Of a DNA stretch of 64,000 bases, positions 43,841 to 54,279 are shown in pieces; positions within the stretch are counted from its first letter, which is position 1; each line of letters starts with the position of its first letter. A program made the translations under genes and the position numbers. A model generated the notes under the pieces. It did not search any database, was not told where the DNA came from, and saw nothing but the letters and a program-made list of their open reading frames with translations. The DNA comes from an uncultured Alistipes sp. (GTDB lineage Bacteria; Bacteroidota; Bacteroidia; Bacteroidales; Rikenellaceae): positions 51,835-115,834 of the forward strand of contig CALUKI010000001.1 of assembly GCA_944321175.1 (NCBI GenBank), written 5' to 3'.

Positions 43841-45049
43841 ATGACGAACAAGGCAAAATACACGCTGCAGGAGGTTACAACGCCCCAACTGGTACGGGAG
43901 TTCCTCGACCTGCCCAAACGAATCTACAAAGGGAACCGGAATTGGGTCTGCCCGCTCGATACCGATATCGAAAACGTATTCGCTCCGACGGCCAATCCAC
44001 TCTTCGCCGACGGCGAAGCGATCCGATGGATTGCCCGTGACCGCCGAGGAACGGTCGTAGGCCGCATCGCAGCATTCTATAACCGCGAACAGGCGGCCAT
44101 CGAAGAGCAGCCTACCGGCGGCTGCGGATTCTTCGAAGCGATCAATGAGCAGGAAGTCGCCGATCTGCTCTTCGACGCTGCACGGCTGTGGCTCGCGAGC
44201 CGGGGTATGGAGGCGATGGACGGCCCGATCAATTTCGGGCCCAGAGACACCTGGTGGGGACTCCTCGTCGAGGGATTCGAATTCCAGCCGCTTTACGGGA
44301 ACCCGTACAATCCGCCCTACTACAAGGAGCTGTTCGAACGCTACGGATTCCGCAACTACTTCAATCAGAACACCTATATCTGGCGCGTGAACGATTCGGA
44401 GGCCAACAAGCAGATCTTTGCCCGCACCGAACGGCTCATGGCCACACCCGGCTACCGGTTCGAAAATATCGACATGCGCAATCTGGAGGAGGCGGCCGAA
44501 AATTTCCGGATCATCTACAACAAGGCGTGGGCGCTCTTCTCCGGCGTCAAACCGATGGACAAAGAGCAGGCCCAACAGATCATGCGCGCGATGAAGCCGA
44601 TCATCGATCCCGACATCATCATCTTCGCCTACTTCAACGACGAACCCATCGGCTTCTTCATCACCGTCCCCGACCTCAACCGCCTGATCGGGAAGTTCAA
44701 CGGGAAATTCGGCTGGTGGCAGAAGCTGCAACTCATGTGGGAGCTCAAAGTCCGCAAATCGTGCGACCGCATCTTCGGCATCATCTTCGGCATCACGCCC
44801 GAATTTCACGGCAAAGGGGTCGAATCGGGCATCATGACAAAATACTGGCACTTCCTCGAAGAGAGCCAAAGCCGTTACAAGACGATGGAACTGGCATGGA
44901 TCGGCGACTTCAACCCCGTGATGAACCGGATGATCCAGACCTATGTCTGCGCCTCGCTCCACAAGGTCCACACGACCTACCGCTACCTCTTCGACCGCGA
45001 AAAAGAGTTCCACCGCTGCCCGCGTCTGGGCGTAAAACGGAGGGAGTAA
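43841..45049 (+). CDS. GNAT-fold acetyltransferase-like protein
   Basis: A 402-residue protein. The N-terminal part (P-L-x-x-D-I-E-N-V-F and a G-R-I-A-A-F-Y-N strand) and the C-terminal half (I-I-F-G-I-T-P-E-F-H-G-K-G-V-E-S-G, an acetyl-CoA loop of Q/R-x-x-G-x-G/A type) fit a family of long GNAT-like proteins in Bacteroidota. The ATG at 43841 is preferred, as an upstream in-frame ATG at 43808 overlaps the -7 box. It is followed 33 bp later by gcvT, perhaps in one transcript. Substrate unknown. Confidence 0.7.
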   Translation: MTNKAKYTLQEVTTPQLVREFLDLPKRIYKGNRNWVCPLDTDIENVFAPTANPLFADGEAIRWIARDRRGTVVGRIAAFYNREQAAIEEQPTGGCGFFEAINEQEVADLLFDAARLWLASRGMEAMDGPINFGPRDTWWGLLVEGFEFQPLYGNPYNPPYYKELFERYGFRNYFNQNTYIWRVNDSEANKQIFARTERLMATPGYRFENIDMRNLEEAAENFRIIYNKAWALFSGVKPMDKEQAQQIMRAMKPIIDPDIIIFAYFNDEPIGFFITVPDLNRLIGKFNGKFGWWQKLQLMWELKVRKSCDRIFGIIFGITPEFHGKGVESGIMTKYWHFLEESQSRYKTMELAWIGDFNPVMNRMIQTYVCASLHKVHTTYRYLFDREKEFHRCPRLGVKRRE

Positions 45050-45082
45050 CCGCATACGATCAACCATACGACACATCATCCT

Positions 45083-46177
<1,095 letters not shown>

Positions 46178-46197
46178 CCGTCGGACAGCCATACAAC

Positions 46198-46231
46198 GAA
46201 ACGGGGAGGCGTTTGAGCGTCTCCCCGTTTC
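46198..46231 (+). terminator. Terminator of gcvT
   Basis: A 14-bp stem (46198-46211 with 46218-46231, one G-T pair, 6-base loop) starts 20 bp after the stop and is followed by attt. Confidence 0.8.
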
Positions 46232-46282
46232 ATTTACCGCCGTTTGCACGAACGGCAAAACCTCCTGCCCGCCAGCCTGCAA

Positions 46283-46543
46283 TCAATCCGCATCGGATTC
46301 CGACACGACATCGGGTATCGGGCAGCTGCGGAGCGAAACAGCGCCATTGGGATCCACAAAAACCAGGATCCCCCGCTCCGGATCCAGATCAAAACCCGTT
46401 GCATGGCAATCCAGCCGGCAGCGGGCAAGCAACCGCCCCGTCAAATCATAGACATGCAGTTTGTCGCAACCCATCGGGACGGCTTCTCCTTTTTGTTCGA
46501 GTCTCTGCATCCTGCCGGATACATCACCTGTTAATTCGACCAA
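46283..46543 (-). pseudogene. Possible remnant of a TolB-like propeller protein (C-terminal blade)
   Basis: An 86-codon minus-strand frame starts at TTG, or at ATG 46510. It contains K-L-H-V-Y-D-L-T-G-R-L-L-A-R followed by G-F-D-L-D-P-E-R-G, which resembles the last blade of the propeller lipoprotein at 35195 (I-L-C-F-D-W-E-G-R-K-Q-A-K). There is no signal peptide and no room for more blades. It may be a decayed copy, a short real gene, or chance. The rest of 46232-46584 shows nothing else. Confidence 0.3.
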
Positions 46544-46584
46544 AGACAGCTCATATACACGGACTGCTATTTTTTTCGGGAGAA

Positions 46585-46615
46585 TTGTTGGATTCGGGAT
46601 TTTTCACTATCTTTG
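46585..46615 (+). promoter_or_regulatory. Promoter of rplS
   Basis: TTG (46585-46587), 20-bp spacer, TATCTTTG (46608-46615): a full consensus promoter. Confidence 0.8.
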
Positions 46616-46775
46616 CCCTCCCGAAAGGGAGCGTAACAACCTCTTGCATAGGGTGCATGAAGCAGATGCGGCGACCGGAACGGTCTGTCGCGGGATTATC
46701 GGACAAGGGTCCGGCATGGTAGCGGCGGCACAGCGGCAATGTTGAGCGTTGAAATCATTAAACAGCTGTTGCACA
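46616..46775 (+). promoter_or_regulatory. Long structured leader of rplS
   Basis: About 155 bases of leader precede rplS. It opens with ctccc-gaaa-gggag (46618-46631), a stem with a GAAA tetraloop at or near the transcript start. Ribosomal protein leaders of this type often bind the protein product to feed back on translation; this is inferred, not shown. Confidence 0.45.
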
Positions 46776-47144
46776 ATGAACAAGGATGCAATCATGAAGC
46801 TCGTCAACGAGCAGATGTGGGCTAAGGGCGAGAACGACGTGCCCCAGTTCAAGGCCGGTGACACCATCACCGTAACCTACAAAATCGTCGAGGGCAACAA
46901 GGAGCGTTTGCAGAGCTTCCGCGGCGTAGTTATCCAGATCAAGGGTTCGGGCAAGACCAAGATGTTCACGATCCGCAAGATCTCGAACGGCGTGGGTGTC
47001 GAACGTATCTTCCCGCTCTACTCTCCGCACATCGACCACATCGAGGTCAACAAGGTGGGTGTCGTGCGCCGTGCGCGTATCTACTACCTGCGTAACCTCA
47101 CGGGCAAGAAGGCCCGCATCAAGGAGAAGCGCATGACCAAATAG
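46776..47144 (+). CDS. rplS: 50S ribosomal protein L19
   Basis: A 122-residue protein with [34 protein letters not shown] and the C-terminal [10 protein letters not shown] of L19, which sits at the 30S-50S interface. The ATG at 46776 ([12 protein letters not shown]) matches family length; an in-frame start 9 codons upstream is less likely. Confidence 0.97.
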   Translation: MNKDAIMKLVNEQMWAKGENDVPQFKAGDTITVTYKIVEGNKERLQSFRGVVIQIKGSGKTKMFTIRKISNGVGVERIFPLYSPHIDHIEVNKVGVVRRARIYYLRNLTGKKARIKEKRMTK

Positions 47145-47165
47145 GAAGGTCCGCTACGCGCGAAA

Positions 47166-47201
47166 AGAGAGACTGCCTCATGCGGCAGTCTCTCTCCTTT
47201 T
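47166..47201 (+). terminator. Rho-independent terminator of rplS
   Basis: Stem 47166-47177 with 47184-47195 (12 bp, 6-base loop), tail ccttttaa. Confidence 0.85.
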
Positions 47202-47396
47202 AAGCCCGAACCGAATTGCAGGAAATTCATCCCAATCCGGAATGTCAGCCCGCGACATAAGTCCTGCAGCCGACTCATATTCATATCCATCCCTTTTCCC
47301 TCCCTCCCGCCATGACATGAAACAGCGGATTTCCACCCTCCTCGCGACAGCTCGAAGAGCAATCCGGCATGACATGGAATATTTTCTTTTTTTGGT
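47202..47396. other. Gap between rplS and the VOC gene
   Basis: No gene is seen. A direct repeat catgacatg (47313-47321 and 47369-47377) is the only notable item. Confidence 0.4.
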
Positions 47397-47404
47397 TACC
47401 TTTG
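47397..47404 (+). promoter_or_regulatory. -7 box (TACCTTTG) of the VOC-tsaC-thioesterase genes
   Basis: TACCTTTG lies 98 bp before the VOC gene ATG, with a T-rich stretch upstream. Confidence 0.6.
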
Positions 47405-47502
47405 CACCCGAAACGGGGAAGACCGCAGCAGCGTCCGAGCCGCTTCGACAACACAACTGAATCCCGCGCAGGCGACAGTCTGCCGGCACAAGCGACACGA
47501 TC

Positions 47503-47883
47503 ATGGAAATCAAAGGACGATTCGACCATTTCAACATCAATGTCACCGACCTCGACCGCAGCCTGGCCTTCTACCGCGATGCGCTGGGACTTACCGAAGT
47601 CAAACGCAAGGAGGCCGCCGACGGCAGTTTCATCCTCGTCTATCTGGGCGACGGCGAAACCGGCTTCCGCCTCGAACTGACGTGGCTGCGCGACCATGCC
47701 GGCCGCCCCTACGAGTTGGGCGAGAACGAAAGCCACCTCTGCATCCGCGTGGCGGGCGACTACGACGCCGTGCGCGAATACCACCGTTCGCGCGGATGGG
47801 TATGCTTCGAAAACCACGACATGGGACTCTACTTCATCAACGATCCCGATGACTACTGGATCGAGGTGCTACAGATGAAGTAA
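47503..47883 (+). CDS. VOC-family (glyoxalase I-like) metalloprotein
   Basis: A 126-residue protein with two beta-alpha-beta-beta-beta modules. The four metal ligands of glyoxalase I are present: H9 in F-D-H-F, E58 in R-L-E-L-T, H78 in E-S-H-L-C and E121 in W-I-E-V-L. So it may isomerise the thiohemiacetal of methylglyoxal, though Bacteroidota rarely use glutathione and another thiol or substrate is likely. It probably shares a transcript with tsaC (80-bp gap). Confidence 0.85.
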   Translation: MEIKGRFDHFNINVTDLDRSLAFYRDALGLTEVKRKEAADGSFILVYLGDGETGFRLELTWLRDHAGRPYELGENESHLCIRVAGDYDAVREYHRSRGWVCFENHDMGLYFINDPDDYWIEVLQMK

Positions 47884-47963
47884 CTCCCGATCCAATCCGG
47901 CGGCTGGCACCTGATCCACAACCGACTGAGGCCGCAACCGCAACATAATTCGCCCGAACAGCC

Positions 47964-48548
47964 ATGCAACAGACAAAAAACAAACTGCAACAGGAGGTCG
48001 AAGCAACCGTCGAGGTGCTTCGAAAGGGAGGCATCATCCTCTACCCGACCGACACCGTATGGGGGATCGGCTGCGACGCAACCGACGAAGAGGCCGTCGC
48101 ACGGATCTATGCGCTCAAACGCAGCGAGAACAAAAAATCGATGCTCGTGCTGTGCGGCTCGGCCGACATGGCCGTGCGGTATGTCAACCGCGCACCCGGC
48201 ATCGCCTTCGAGGTGCAGGAGATGGCCACGTCGCCCCTGACGCTGATCCTCCCCGGCGCGACGGGCGTCGCACCGAACCTCATCCCCGAAGAGGGAACAC
48301 TCGGAATCCGCATCCCCGACCACGAATTCTGCCGCGAAGTGCTGCGGCGGTTCAACAGGCCCATCGTCTCGACGTCGGCCAACATTTCGGGAGAGCCCGC
48401 TCCGAAACGGCTGCCGGAGATCGCCCGCGAAATCATCGACGGCGTGGATTACGTCGTCGATCCCCGCTTCGAGGGCCATCCGACCGGAAAACCCAGTTCG
48501 ATCATCGCGTTCACCGAAGAGGGCGGCGTGAAAATCATCCGGCAATAA
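47964..48548 (+). CDS. tsaC: L-threonylcarbamoyladenylate synthase (YrdC/Sua5 type)
   Basis: A 194-residue enzyme that makes threonylcarbamoyl-AMP from Thr, bicarbonate and ATP, the first step of t6A37 tRNA modification. Y-P-T-D-T-V-W-G-I-G-C near residue 27, K-R-S-E-N-K-K-S-M near 52 and V-S-T-S-A-N-I-S-G near 135 are the YrdC signatures. It lacks the extra Sua5 domain. The stop lies 12 bp before the thioesterase gene. Confidence 0.94.
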   Translation: MQQTKNKLQQEVEATVEVLRKGGIILYPTDTVWGIGCDATDEEAVARIYALKRSENKKSMLVLCGSADMAVRYVNRAPGIAFEVQEMATSPLTLILPGATGVAPNLIPEEGTLGIRIPDHEFCREVLRRFNRPIVSTSANISGEPAPKRLPEIAREIIDGVDYVVDPRFEGHPTGKPSSIIAFTEEGGVKIIRQ

Positions 48549-48560
48549 CCGCTCCGTCAC

Positions 48561-49088
48561 ATGCCGCAAATCATCCGCACACCCATACAGAAACGCTTCT
48601 CCGACATCGATTCCTTCCACCATGTGAACAACGTGGCGCAACAGATGTACTTCGACGTGGGAAAAAGCGATTTCTTCGACCGCGTGCTCGGCAGGGAGGT
48701 TCTTTTCGCGCCGACACGCATCATCACGGCAGCTACGGAGACCTCCTATCTGGCACAGATCCGGCTCGGGGACGCCATCGAAGTGACGACCGAGGTCGAA
48801 CGGATCGGGAACAAAAGTCTGACGCTGCTCCAGCGGATCATCGCCGACGACGGCTCCGTGCGCAGCGAAAGCCGTTCGGTGATGGTCGCCTTCGATTTCG
48901 ATGCGCAGCAGAGCATCCCCGTTCCCGATCATTGGCGCAAGGCACTCGAAACGGAGCGGCACGCCGCCCGTTCCGCACCTGCGGAGGGGGAAGGAGACAT
49001 TCCTGCTGTCGGACTGCCGCTTAAAAGGGCGGAACGGCCGGCCCGGGAGGAAGGGAGAAGCCCAGAGCGCAAGGGGCGAAAAACCTAA
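48561..49088 (+). CDS. Acyl-CoA thioesterase (4HBT/YbgC-like hot-dog fold) with charged tail
   Basis: A 175-residue hot-dog-fold thioesterase. D-I-D-S-F-H-H-V-N-N-V near residue 15 is the active-site segment, with the Asp of the 4-hydroxybenzoyl-CoA thioesterase type. The domain ends at about residue 133; the last 40 residues are Arg/Glu/Ala/Pro-rich without homology to the family and end only 4 bp before a strong hairpin. Probably cleaves medium-chain acyl thioesters. Third gene of a likely VOC-tsaC-thioesterase run. Confidence 0.82.
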   Translation: MPQIIRTPIQKRFSDIDSFHHVNNVAQQMYFDVGKSDFFDRVLGREVLFAPTRIITAATETSYLAQIRLGDAIEVTTEVERIGNKSLTLLQRIIADDGSVRSESRSVMVAFDFDAQQSIPVPDHWRKALETERHAARSAPAEGEGDIPAVGLPLKRAERPAREEGRSPERKGRKT

Positions 49089-49127
49089 AAAGAGGAGGGT
49101 GCGGAAAGATGTTTCCGCACCCTCCTC
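49087..49127. terminator. Bidirectional terminator between the thioesterase and EamA genes
   Basis: A 16-bp stem (49092-49107 with 49112-49127, 4-base loop) has five A's on the left, so the minus strand has a T run; the plus side has a weak ccatctttt tail. It serves the converging genes. Confidence 0.85.
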
Positions 49128-49135
49128 CCATCTTT

Positions 49136-50071
49136 TCATACGGCGCCGGCATCGGGGCCCTTTTTCCGCATGCGCTTTGGACGGCGGTGTGCCCGCACCG
49201 TGCCATAGATCATCAGCAGCACCCCGCCGAAGATGGCGCCGCCGGCCGCCAGGTGGATCTGATCGACAACCTCCTGATGCCGTGCAAGGGCAAGCGCCGT
49301 CGCAACCAAAGGCTGGATATAACGGTAAAGCGCCGTATGGACCGGTGTAAGGCGCTCCGTACCGCGATACAGCAGATACATCGGCAACACCGTACCGAAA
49401 ATCAGCAGGATGGCTGTTTCGGCCAATGCCCCCGGAGGCAGTGTATAGAGATGGTCCAGATCGATCTTCGGAAAAAAGGGAAAGGTAATGGCCGCGCCGA
49501 TGACATAGCACCACCCCATTACCCGCAATGTTCCGAAACGCTGCAGCTGCGGTTTGACCAGCACCGTATTGGATGCAATGGCGAGGACCGAAACCAGCAC
49601 CAGCGCGTTGCCCCAGCCTTCGCTCCCCTCGACCAGATGGAAGCCGCGTTTGAAGAGCAGGACTCCCACACCGGCCAATGCGACGGCGATTCCCGTTATC
49701 CGGATCCATGAAACGGGTTCCCGATGCAGGGCAACGGCGAGCATCAGGGTAAAGACCGGCCCCAGCGTTGTCAGGATCGACGCATCGATCGGATTGGTAT
49801 AGGCCGCGCCCCACAGCATCATGTACATCCAGCCATAGACGATCAGCACCGTAACAATCACGATATTGACCGCATCCCGCCAGCGCAGGCGCGGCACACG
49901 CGGGGGCATCAGCACGAAAGGGATGAAAAACAGGGCGGCGACACCCGCCTGCAACAGGAAAAGCTGCCGGTAATCGAAATAGTTCCGCAGCAACGAGACA
50001 TAGATCGAGAAGTTCGCTCCGAACAACAGGTTCGAAAAGAGCAGATTCAGATTGTCGCGCAACTTGCCCAT
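49136..50071 (-). CDS. EamA/DMT-family transporter
   Basis: A 311-residue inner-membrane protein with about ten hydrophobic segments in two EamA repeats (the second begins near G-N-A-L-V-L-V-S-V-L). Members export metabolites or amino acids. ATG 50071 begins the first membrane segment; the frame extends 47 codons upstream without family likeness. The C-terminal tail is basic. Substrate unknown. Confidence 0.85.
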   Translation of the reverse strand: MGKLRDNLNLLFSNLLFGANFSIYVSLLRNYFDYRQLFLLQAGVAALFFIPFVLMPPRVPRLRWRDAVNIVIVTVLIVYGWMYMMLWGAAYTNPIDASILTTLGPVFTLMLAVALHREPVSWIRITGIAVALAGVGVLLFKRGFHLVEGSEGWGNALVLVSVLAIASNTVLVKPQLQRFGTLRVMGWCYVIGAAITFPFFPKIDLDHLYTLPPGALAETAILLIFGTVLPMYLLYRGTERLTPVHTALYRYIQPLVATALALARHQEVVDQIHLAAGGAIFGGVLLMIYGTVRAHRRPKRMRKKGPDAGAV

Positions 50072-50294
50072 CGCAGCGCATGCGGGCAAATTTCGAACCA
50101 AACCGGCAATGACCGGCTCCGATCCAAAAGTCGATGAAACAGAATTTCGGGCTGAAACCGCAATCCGCTTCAAAAGGAGAGTCGGAAGGGAGCCGTGAAG
50201 GAGATGCGGCACAGGCGGTCAAGGCTGTCCGCCGCCGCTTCAAGGCACCTCCTGCACCGCACCAATGCGGAAACCGCAACGCCCTTTCCGGCAA

Positions 50295-51707
50295 TCAGGC
50301 CTGCCGCGTCAACCCCCGCTCGGCGGCAAGTTTCTCCATCAGGGCAAAGGCCTCCTCGTAGTCGTTATGGATCCGGCCGTCGAGGATGGCATTCTTGATC
50401 TGCTCCTTGATCTCCCCGATGACACGGCAGGGCGGCAACCCATAGGTCTGCATGATGATCTCTCCGGTAACGGGCGGCTGGAAATTGCGGATGCGGTCGC
50501 GTTCCTCCAGATCCTTCATCTTGGCCCGCACAAGCTGGAAATTCGCCAGATAACGCTTGACCTTCGCATCGATGCCGGAGGTGATGTCCGCTTCGCAAAG
50601 CGTCATCAGCGCCTCGATGTCGTCCCCCGCCTCGAACAACAAACGCCGAACCGCCGAATCGGTCACCTGATCCTCCGACAGGATGATCGGCCGCAAGTGC
50701 AGGAAGACCAGTTTGCGGACGAACTTCATGTGTTCGTTGAGCGGCAGTTTCAGCCGGCGGAAGATCTGGGGCACCATCTTCGAACCCAGCACCTCGTGCG
50801 AATGGAACGTCCATCCGACCTTCGGATCGTAGGCCTTCGTGAGCGGTTTGGCTATATCGTGCAGCAAGGCCGCCCAGCGCAGCCACAAGTCGTCGCTCTT
50901 CGCCGCCACGTTGTCCAGCACCTTCAACGTATGGATGAAATTGTCCTTGTGCGCATGCTTTCCCACCCGCTCCACACCGCGCAGCGCATGCAGTTCGGGA
51001 AAGATCCGCTCCAGCAGTCCGGAGCGCTCCAACAGATCGAAACCGCAGGAGGGTACGGGCGAAGCAACGATCTTGTTCAATTCGACGATGATCCGCTCGC
51101 GGGAGACAATGGCAATCCGGTCGCGGTTGCGGCAGATTGCCTCGAACGTCTCCGGCAGGATCTCGAAACGGAGCTGGGCGGCAAACCGCACCGCCCGCAT
51201 CATGCGCAGCGGGTCGTCCGAAAAGGTGATGTCGGCGTCGCACGGCGTGCGGATGATTCCGTTGCGGAGATCCAGCATCCCCCCGAAAGGATCGACCAAT
51301 GCGCCGAAAGTCTTCGGGTTGAGCGACCACGCCAGCGCGTTGATCGTAAAGTCGCGCCGCCGCTGGTCGTCGTCCAGCGTCCCCTCCTCGACGGCCGGCT
51401 TGCGGGAATCGGCCGAGTAGGACTCCCTGCGCGCACCGACAAACTCCACCTCCATGCCGTCGGCATGCAGCATGGCCGTTCCGAAGGTCTTGAAAACGGA
51501 GACCTTCGTGCGCAACTCCTCCGCCAACGCCTTCGCGACGGCGACACCGCTGCCTACGACCACCACATCGATGTCGGTAGAGGGCCGGCCGAGATAATAG
51601 TCCCGCACATAACCGCCCACGACATAGGCTTCGACGCCCATCGCCTCAGCCAATCGCGAAATACGGCGGAAGACGGGCAGCGAAAGCGGCGAAGGGTTGT
51701 CGGTCAT
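50295..51707 (-). CDS. cca: CCA tRNA nucleotidyltransferase with HD domain
   Basis: A 470-residue enzyme that adds or repairs the CCA end of tRNA. The nucleotidyltransferase head has G-G-Y-V-R-D and D-I-D-V-V-V with two catalytic Asp, followed by R-R-R-D-F-T-I-N-A; a head-neck domain follows, then an HD phosphohydrolase domain (L-H-D-I-A-K-P near residue 285). The ATG at 51707 overlaps the pdxJ stop in ATGA, favouring it over a TTG four codons upstream. The two genes are thus coupled. Confidence 0.92.
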   Translation of the reverse strand: MTDNPSPLSLPVFRRISRLAEAMGVEAYVVGGYVRDYYLGRPSTDIDVVVVGSGVAVAKALAEELRTKVSVFKTFGTAMLHADGMEVEFVGARRESYSADSRKPAVEEGTLDDDQRRRDFTINALAWSLNPKTFGALVDPFGGMLDLRNGIIRTPCDADITFSDDPLRMMRAVRFAAQLRFEILPETFEAICRNRDRIAIVSRERIIVELNKIVASPVPSCGFDLLERSGLLERIFPELHALRGVERVGKHAHKDNFIHTLKVLDNVAAKSDDLWLRWAALLHDIAKPLTKAYDPKVGWTFHSHEVLGSKMVPQIFRRLKLPLNEHMKFVRKLVFLHLRPIILSEDQVTDSAVRRLLFEAGDDIEALMTLCEADITSGIDAKVKRYLANFQLVRAKMKDLEERDRIRNFQPPVTGEIIMQTYGLPPCRVIGEIKEQIKNAILDGRIHNDYEEAFALMEKLAAERGLTRQA

Positions 51708-52420
51708 CGGTTCAAACAACGTTTGTAAAGCGTAACGGTATTCTCAAGACCCAGATAGAGCGCATCGCAGATGAGCGCATGGCCGATCGACACCTCGTCG
51801 GTCCAAGGGATCTTTTGCAGATAATCGCGCAGGTTGTCGAGATTCAGGTCGTGCCCCGCATTCAGTCCCAGCCCGCAACGCCGCGCCTGCTCGGCCGCAG
51901 CGACATACGGAGCAACCGCCCGCACGGGATCCGATGCATGGTTGCGCGCATAGGCTTCCGTATAGAGCTCCACGCGGTCGGCTCCGCAAGCCGCAGCGCC
52001 CAGCACCATCGCCGGCACGGGATCGACAAAGATCGACGTCCGGATGCCGAGCGCCTTGAATCCCGCACAAACCTCCGTCAGAAACACCCGATTGGCCACC
52101 GTATCCCATCCGGCATTCGACGTAATGGCGTCCGCCGCATCCGGGACAAGCGTCACCTGCGTCGGCCGGACCTCTTCCACCAAGGCGATGAACCGTTCGA
52201 TCGGATTCCCTTCAATGTTGAACTCCGTCGAGAGGACTCCGCGAAGCGCCCGTACATCGTCATAGCGAATGTGACGCCCGTCGGGACGCGGATGGACCGT
52301 GATCCCGTCGGCACCGAACCGTTCGATATCGAGCGCCGCCCGCACCACATCGGGAAGATTCCCGCCCCGTGAATTGCGGATAACGGCAATCTTATTGATA
52401 TTCACACTCAGCTTTGTCAT
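51704..52420 (-). CDS. pdxJ: Pyridoxine 5'-phosphate synthase
   Basis: A 238-residue TIM-barrel enzyme that joins 3-amino-1-hydroxyacetone phosphate and deoxyxylulose 5-phosphate into pyridoxine 5'-phosphate (vitamin B6). Start [29 protein letters not shown] and G-H-A-L-I-C-D-A-L are diagnostic. The start at 52420 fits length; longer frames upstream cross into the nadK promoter region. It diverges from nadK and is coupled to cca. Confidence 0.96.
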   Translation of the reverse strand: MTKLSVNINKIAVIRNSRGGNLPDVVRAALDIERFGADGITVHPRPDGRHIRYDDVRALRGVLSTEFNIEGNPIERFIALVEEVRPTQVTLVPDAADAITSNAGWDTVANRVFLTEVCAGFKALGIRTSIFVDPVPAMVLGAAACGADRVELYTEAYARNHASDPVRAVAPYVAAAEQARRCGLGLNAGHDLNLDNLRDYLQKIPWTDEVSIGHALICDALYLGLENTVTLYKRCLNR

Positions 52421-52428
52421 AAAATCCG

Positions 52429-52449
52429 TATATTTGCGCATCAAAGTTA
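52429..52449. promoter_or_regulatory. Closely spaced divergent -7 boxes of nadK (+) and pdxJ (-)
   Basis: TATATTTG at 52429-52436 points to nadK, and CAAAGTTA at 52442-52449 (TAACTTTG on the minus strand) points to pdxJ. Only 5 bp separate them, so RNA polymerase should not be able to use both at once. Confidence 0.6.
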
Positions 52450-52471
52450 CTAATTTTTCGGGACATCGAAG

Positions 52472-53353
52472 ATGAAACTGCTCCTTTTTTCCCGCCCCGG
52501 CATCGTCCACGCCGCCGACGAATTGCGCCGCGTCTTCGCCGCCATCGACCGGTACGGCTTCGATTACGCTGTAAACAAAGAGTTTGCCGAAGCGATTCTC
52601 GCAACCGGCGTCCGACAGATCCCGCAGGAGCGGCAATACGATACCGAGGTGCCCCTTCCATCGTCCGGCAGGGCGGCAATGGTCTGCTTCGGCGGCGACG
52701 GCACCCTCCTCGAAGGAATCCGCCGGCTGGACGGCGCGCCGATTCCCGTCGTGGGGGTCAACGCCGGACACATGGGGTTTCTCACGGGCAGCCGCCGCGA
52801 AGCCATAAACACGCTCTTCGAGCAGATCGCCGGCGGAACCCTCCGCATCGAACAACGCACCATGCTCGAAGTCAAAGGGTCCGTGACAGGACTCCCCGCA
52901 CAGGCGCTGGCGATCAATGAAGCCGCCGTACAACGCAGCGGCGCCGGGATGATCGCCGTCGAATGCCGTGTCGATGGACAACACGTCGCAACCTACTACG
53001 GCGACGGCGTCATCGTCTCCACCCCCACCGGTTCGACAGCCTATTCACTCAGCGCCGGAGGGCCCGTCATGGCCCCCGGATGCCGCTGTCTGGTCATCTC
53101 GCCGCTGGCCCCCCACAACCTGACCATGAGACCCATCGTGATCCCCGATACGAGCGAAGTGATCCTCGGCATCCATACCCGCCGGTCGGCCGTAACCCTC
53201 TCGCTCGACAATACCGCATACGAAGTCGAGGACGGCGCCGAAATCCACGCCACCGTATCCAAAAAACGGATCTTTCTGGGGCTCGCGCACAATATCTCAT
53301 TCTACGACACGTTAAGAAACAAACTGATGTGGGGTGTAGATATTCGGGACTGA
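52472..53353 (+). CDS. nadK: NAD kinase
   Basis: A 293-residue enzyme that makes NADP from NAD and ATP. The G-G-D-G-T-L-L-E motif (74-81, catalytic D76), A-I-N-E-A-A-V and the [16 protein letters not shown] loop are all present. Length fits. It has a promoter overlapping that of pdxJ. Followed 72 bp later by uppS with its own box. Confidence 0.95.
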   Translation: MKLLLFSRPGIVHAADELRRVFAAIDRYGFDYAVNKEFAEAILATGVRQIPQERQYDTEVPLPSSGRAAMVCFGGDGTLLEGIRRLDGAPIPVVGVNAGHMGFLTGSRREAINTLFEQIAGGTLRIEQRTMLEVKGSVTGLPAQALAINEAAVQRSGAGMIAVECRVDGQHVATYYGDGVIVSTPTGSTAYSLSAGGPVMAPGCRCLVISPLAPHNLTMRPIVIPDTSEVILGIHTRRSAVTLSLDNTAYEVEDGAEIHATVSKKRIFLGLAHNISFYDTLRNKLMWGVDIRD

Positions 53354-53409
53354 TACGGCAGCCGCGCGCAAATTTCGCACGGCATTGCCGAATTTCAGAT
53401 TAAATTCCG

Positions 53410-53417
53410 TATATTTG
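53410..53417 (+). promoter_or_regulatory. -7 box (TATATTTG) of uppS
   Basis: TATATTTG ends 8 bp before the uppS ATG, with TTG at 53385-53387 at 22-bp spacing. The leader would be only a few bases. Confidence 0.6.
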
Positions 53418-53425
53418 TAGCTTAC

Positions 53426-54145
53426 ATGAGCGAACTTAAGAACATACCCCGACACGTCGCCATCATCATGGATGGCAACGGACGCTGGGCGGAATTGCGC
53501 CACAAGGAGCGTTTCTACGGTCATATTCAAGGAGTTGAATCCGTGAGAGCAACCGTAAAGGCCGCAATACGCAACGGCGTGCGGTATGTTACGCTCTATG
53601 CCTTTTCGACAGAAAATTGGGAACGGCCCGAAGAGGAGGTTTCCGCCCTTATGGAGCTTTTCTGCCGGAGTGTGGAGAACGAGACACCCGAACTGCAACG
53701 CCAAGGCGTACGCGTGGCGATGATCGGCGACCGCAGCCGGTTTCCGTCCGAAGTGCGGCAGTCGTTGGATCGGATCGAGCAGGAGACTGCATCCGGCGAT
53801 AAGTTGACGCTCATCCTGGCGCTCAACTACTCTTCCCGCAGCGAACTGACACGCGCGGCACGGCTGTTGGCCGCACGCGCCGCCGCCGGAGAGCTGTCGC
53901 CGCAGCAGATCGATGAAAAGGAGATGGCGGCGGCACTTTATACGGCACCCTATCCCGATCCCGATCTGGTCATCCGGACCAGCGGCGAAATGCGGCTCAG
54001 CAATTTTTTGCTCTGGCAATCCTCCTACGCGGAGCTTTATTTTCCGGAGGTGCTGTGGCCCGACTTTACGGAAGAGGAGTTCGACCGCGCCGTGAAGGTC
54101 TATGCCGGACGGGACCGGCGCTTCGGCCGGATCAAAAAGAAGTGA
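53426..54145 (+). CDS. uppS: Isoprenyl transferase (undecaprenyl-diphosphate synthase)
   Basis: A 239-residue cis-prenyltransferase that makes undecaprenyl diphosphate, the lipid carrier for peptidoglycan and surface glycans. M-D-G-N-G-R-W-A (catalytic D16), G-H at about 33, and R-T-S-G-E-M-R-L-S-N-F near 191 are signatures. It is 134 bp upstream of bamA and likely co-transcribed, a common Bacteroidota arrangement. Confidence 0.96.
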   Translation: MSELKNIPRHVAIIMDGNGRWAELRHKERFYGHIQGVESVRATVKAAIRNGVRYVTLYAFSTENWERPEEEVSALMELFCRSVENETPELQRQGVRVAMIGDRSRFPSEVRQSLDRIEQETASGDKLTLILALNYSSRSELTRAARLLAARAAAGELSPQQIDEKEMAAALYTAPYPDPDLVIRTSGEMRLSNFLLWQSSYAELYFPEVLWPDFTEEEFDRAVKVYAGRDRRFGRIKKK

Positions 54146-54279
54146 ACGGGAATCCGGTGTGCCCGACAAGTTCCGGCACAGCCGCGAAGACCGAAACAGA
54201 TACTCCGAAAGCAGGGGAGCACCCGACTGCCCTACTTCGAAGGGAACAACGACATAACGAACAAGAGTTAGATTTATAG

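Noticed and set aside
43470..43856. 128-codon minus-strand frame upstream of the ATP-grasp gene
   Set aside because: Crosses the GNAT promoter, composition is Arg/Pro/Ala-rich without a domain, and the C9 run lies in it.
47853..50294. 813-codon minus-strand frame across tsaC, thioesterase and the EamA gene
   Set aside because: Crosses the strong terminator at 49087-49127 and competes with three real genes.
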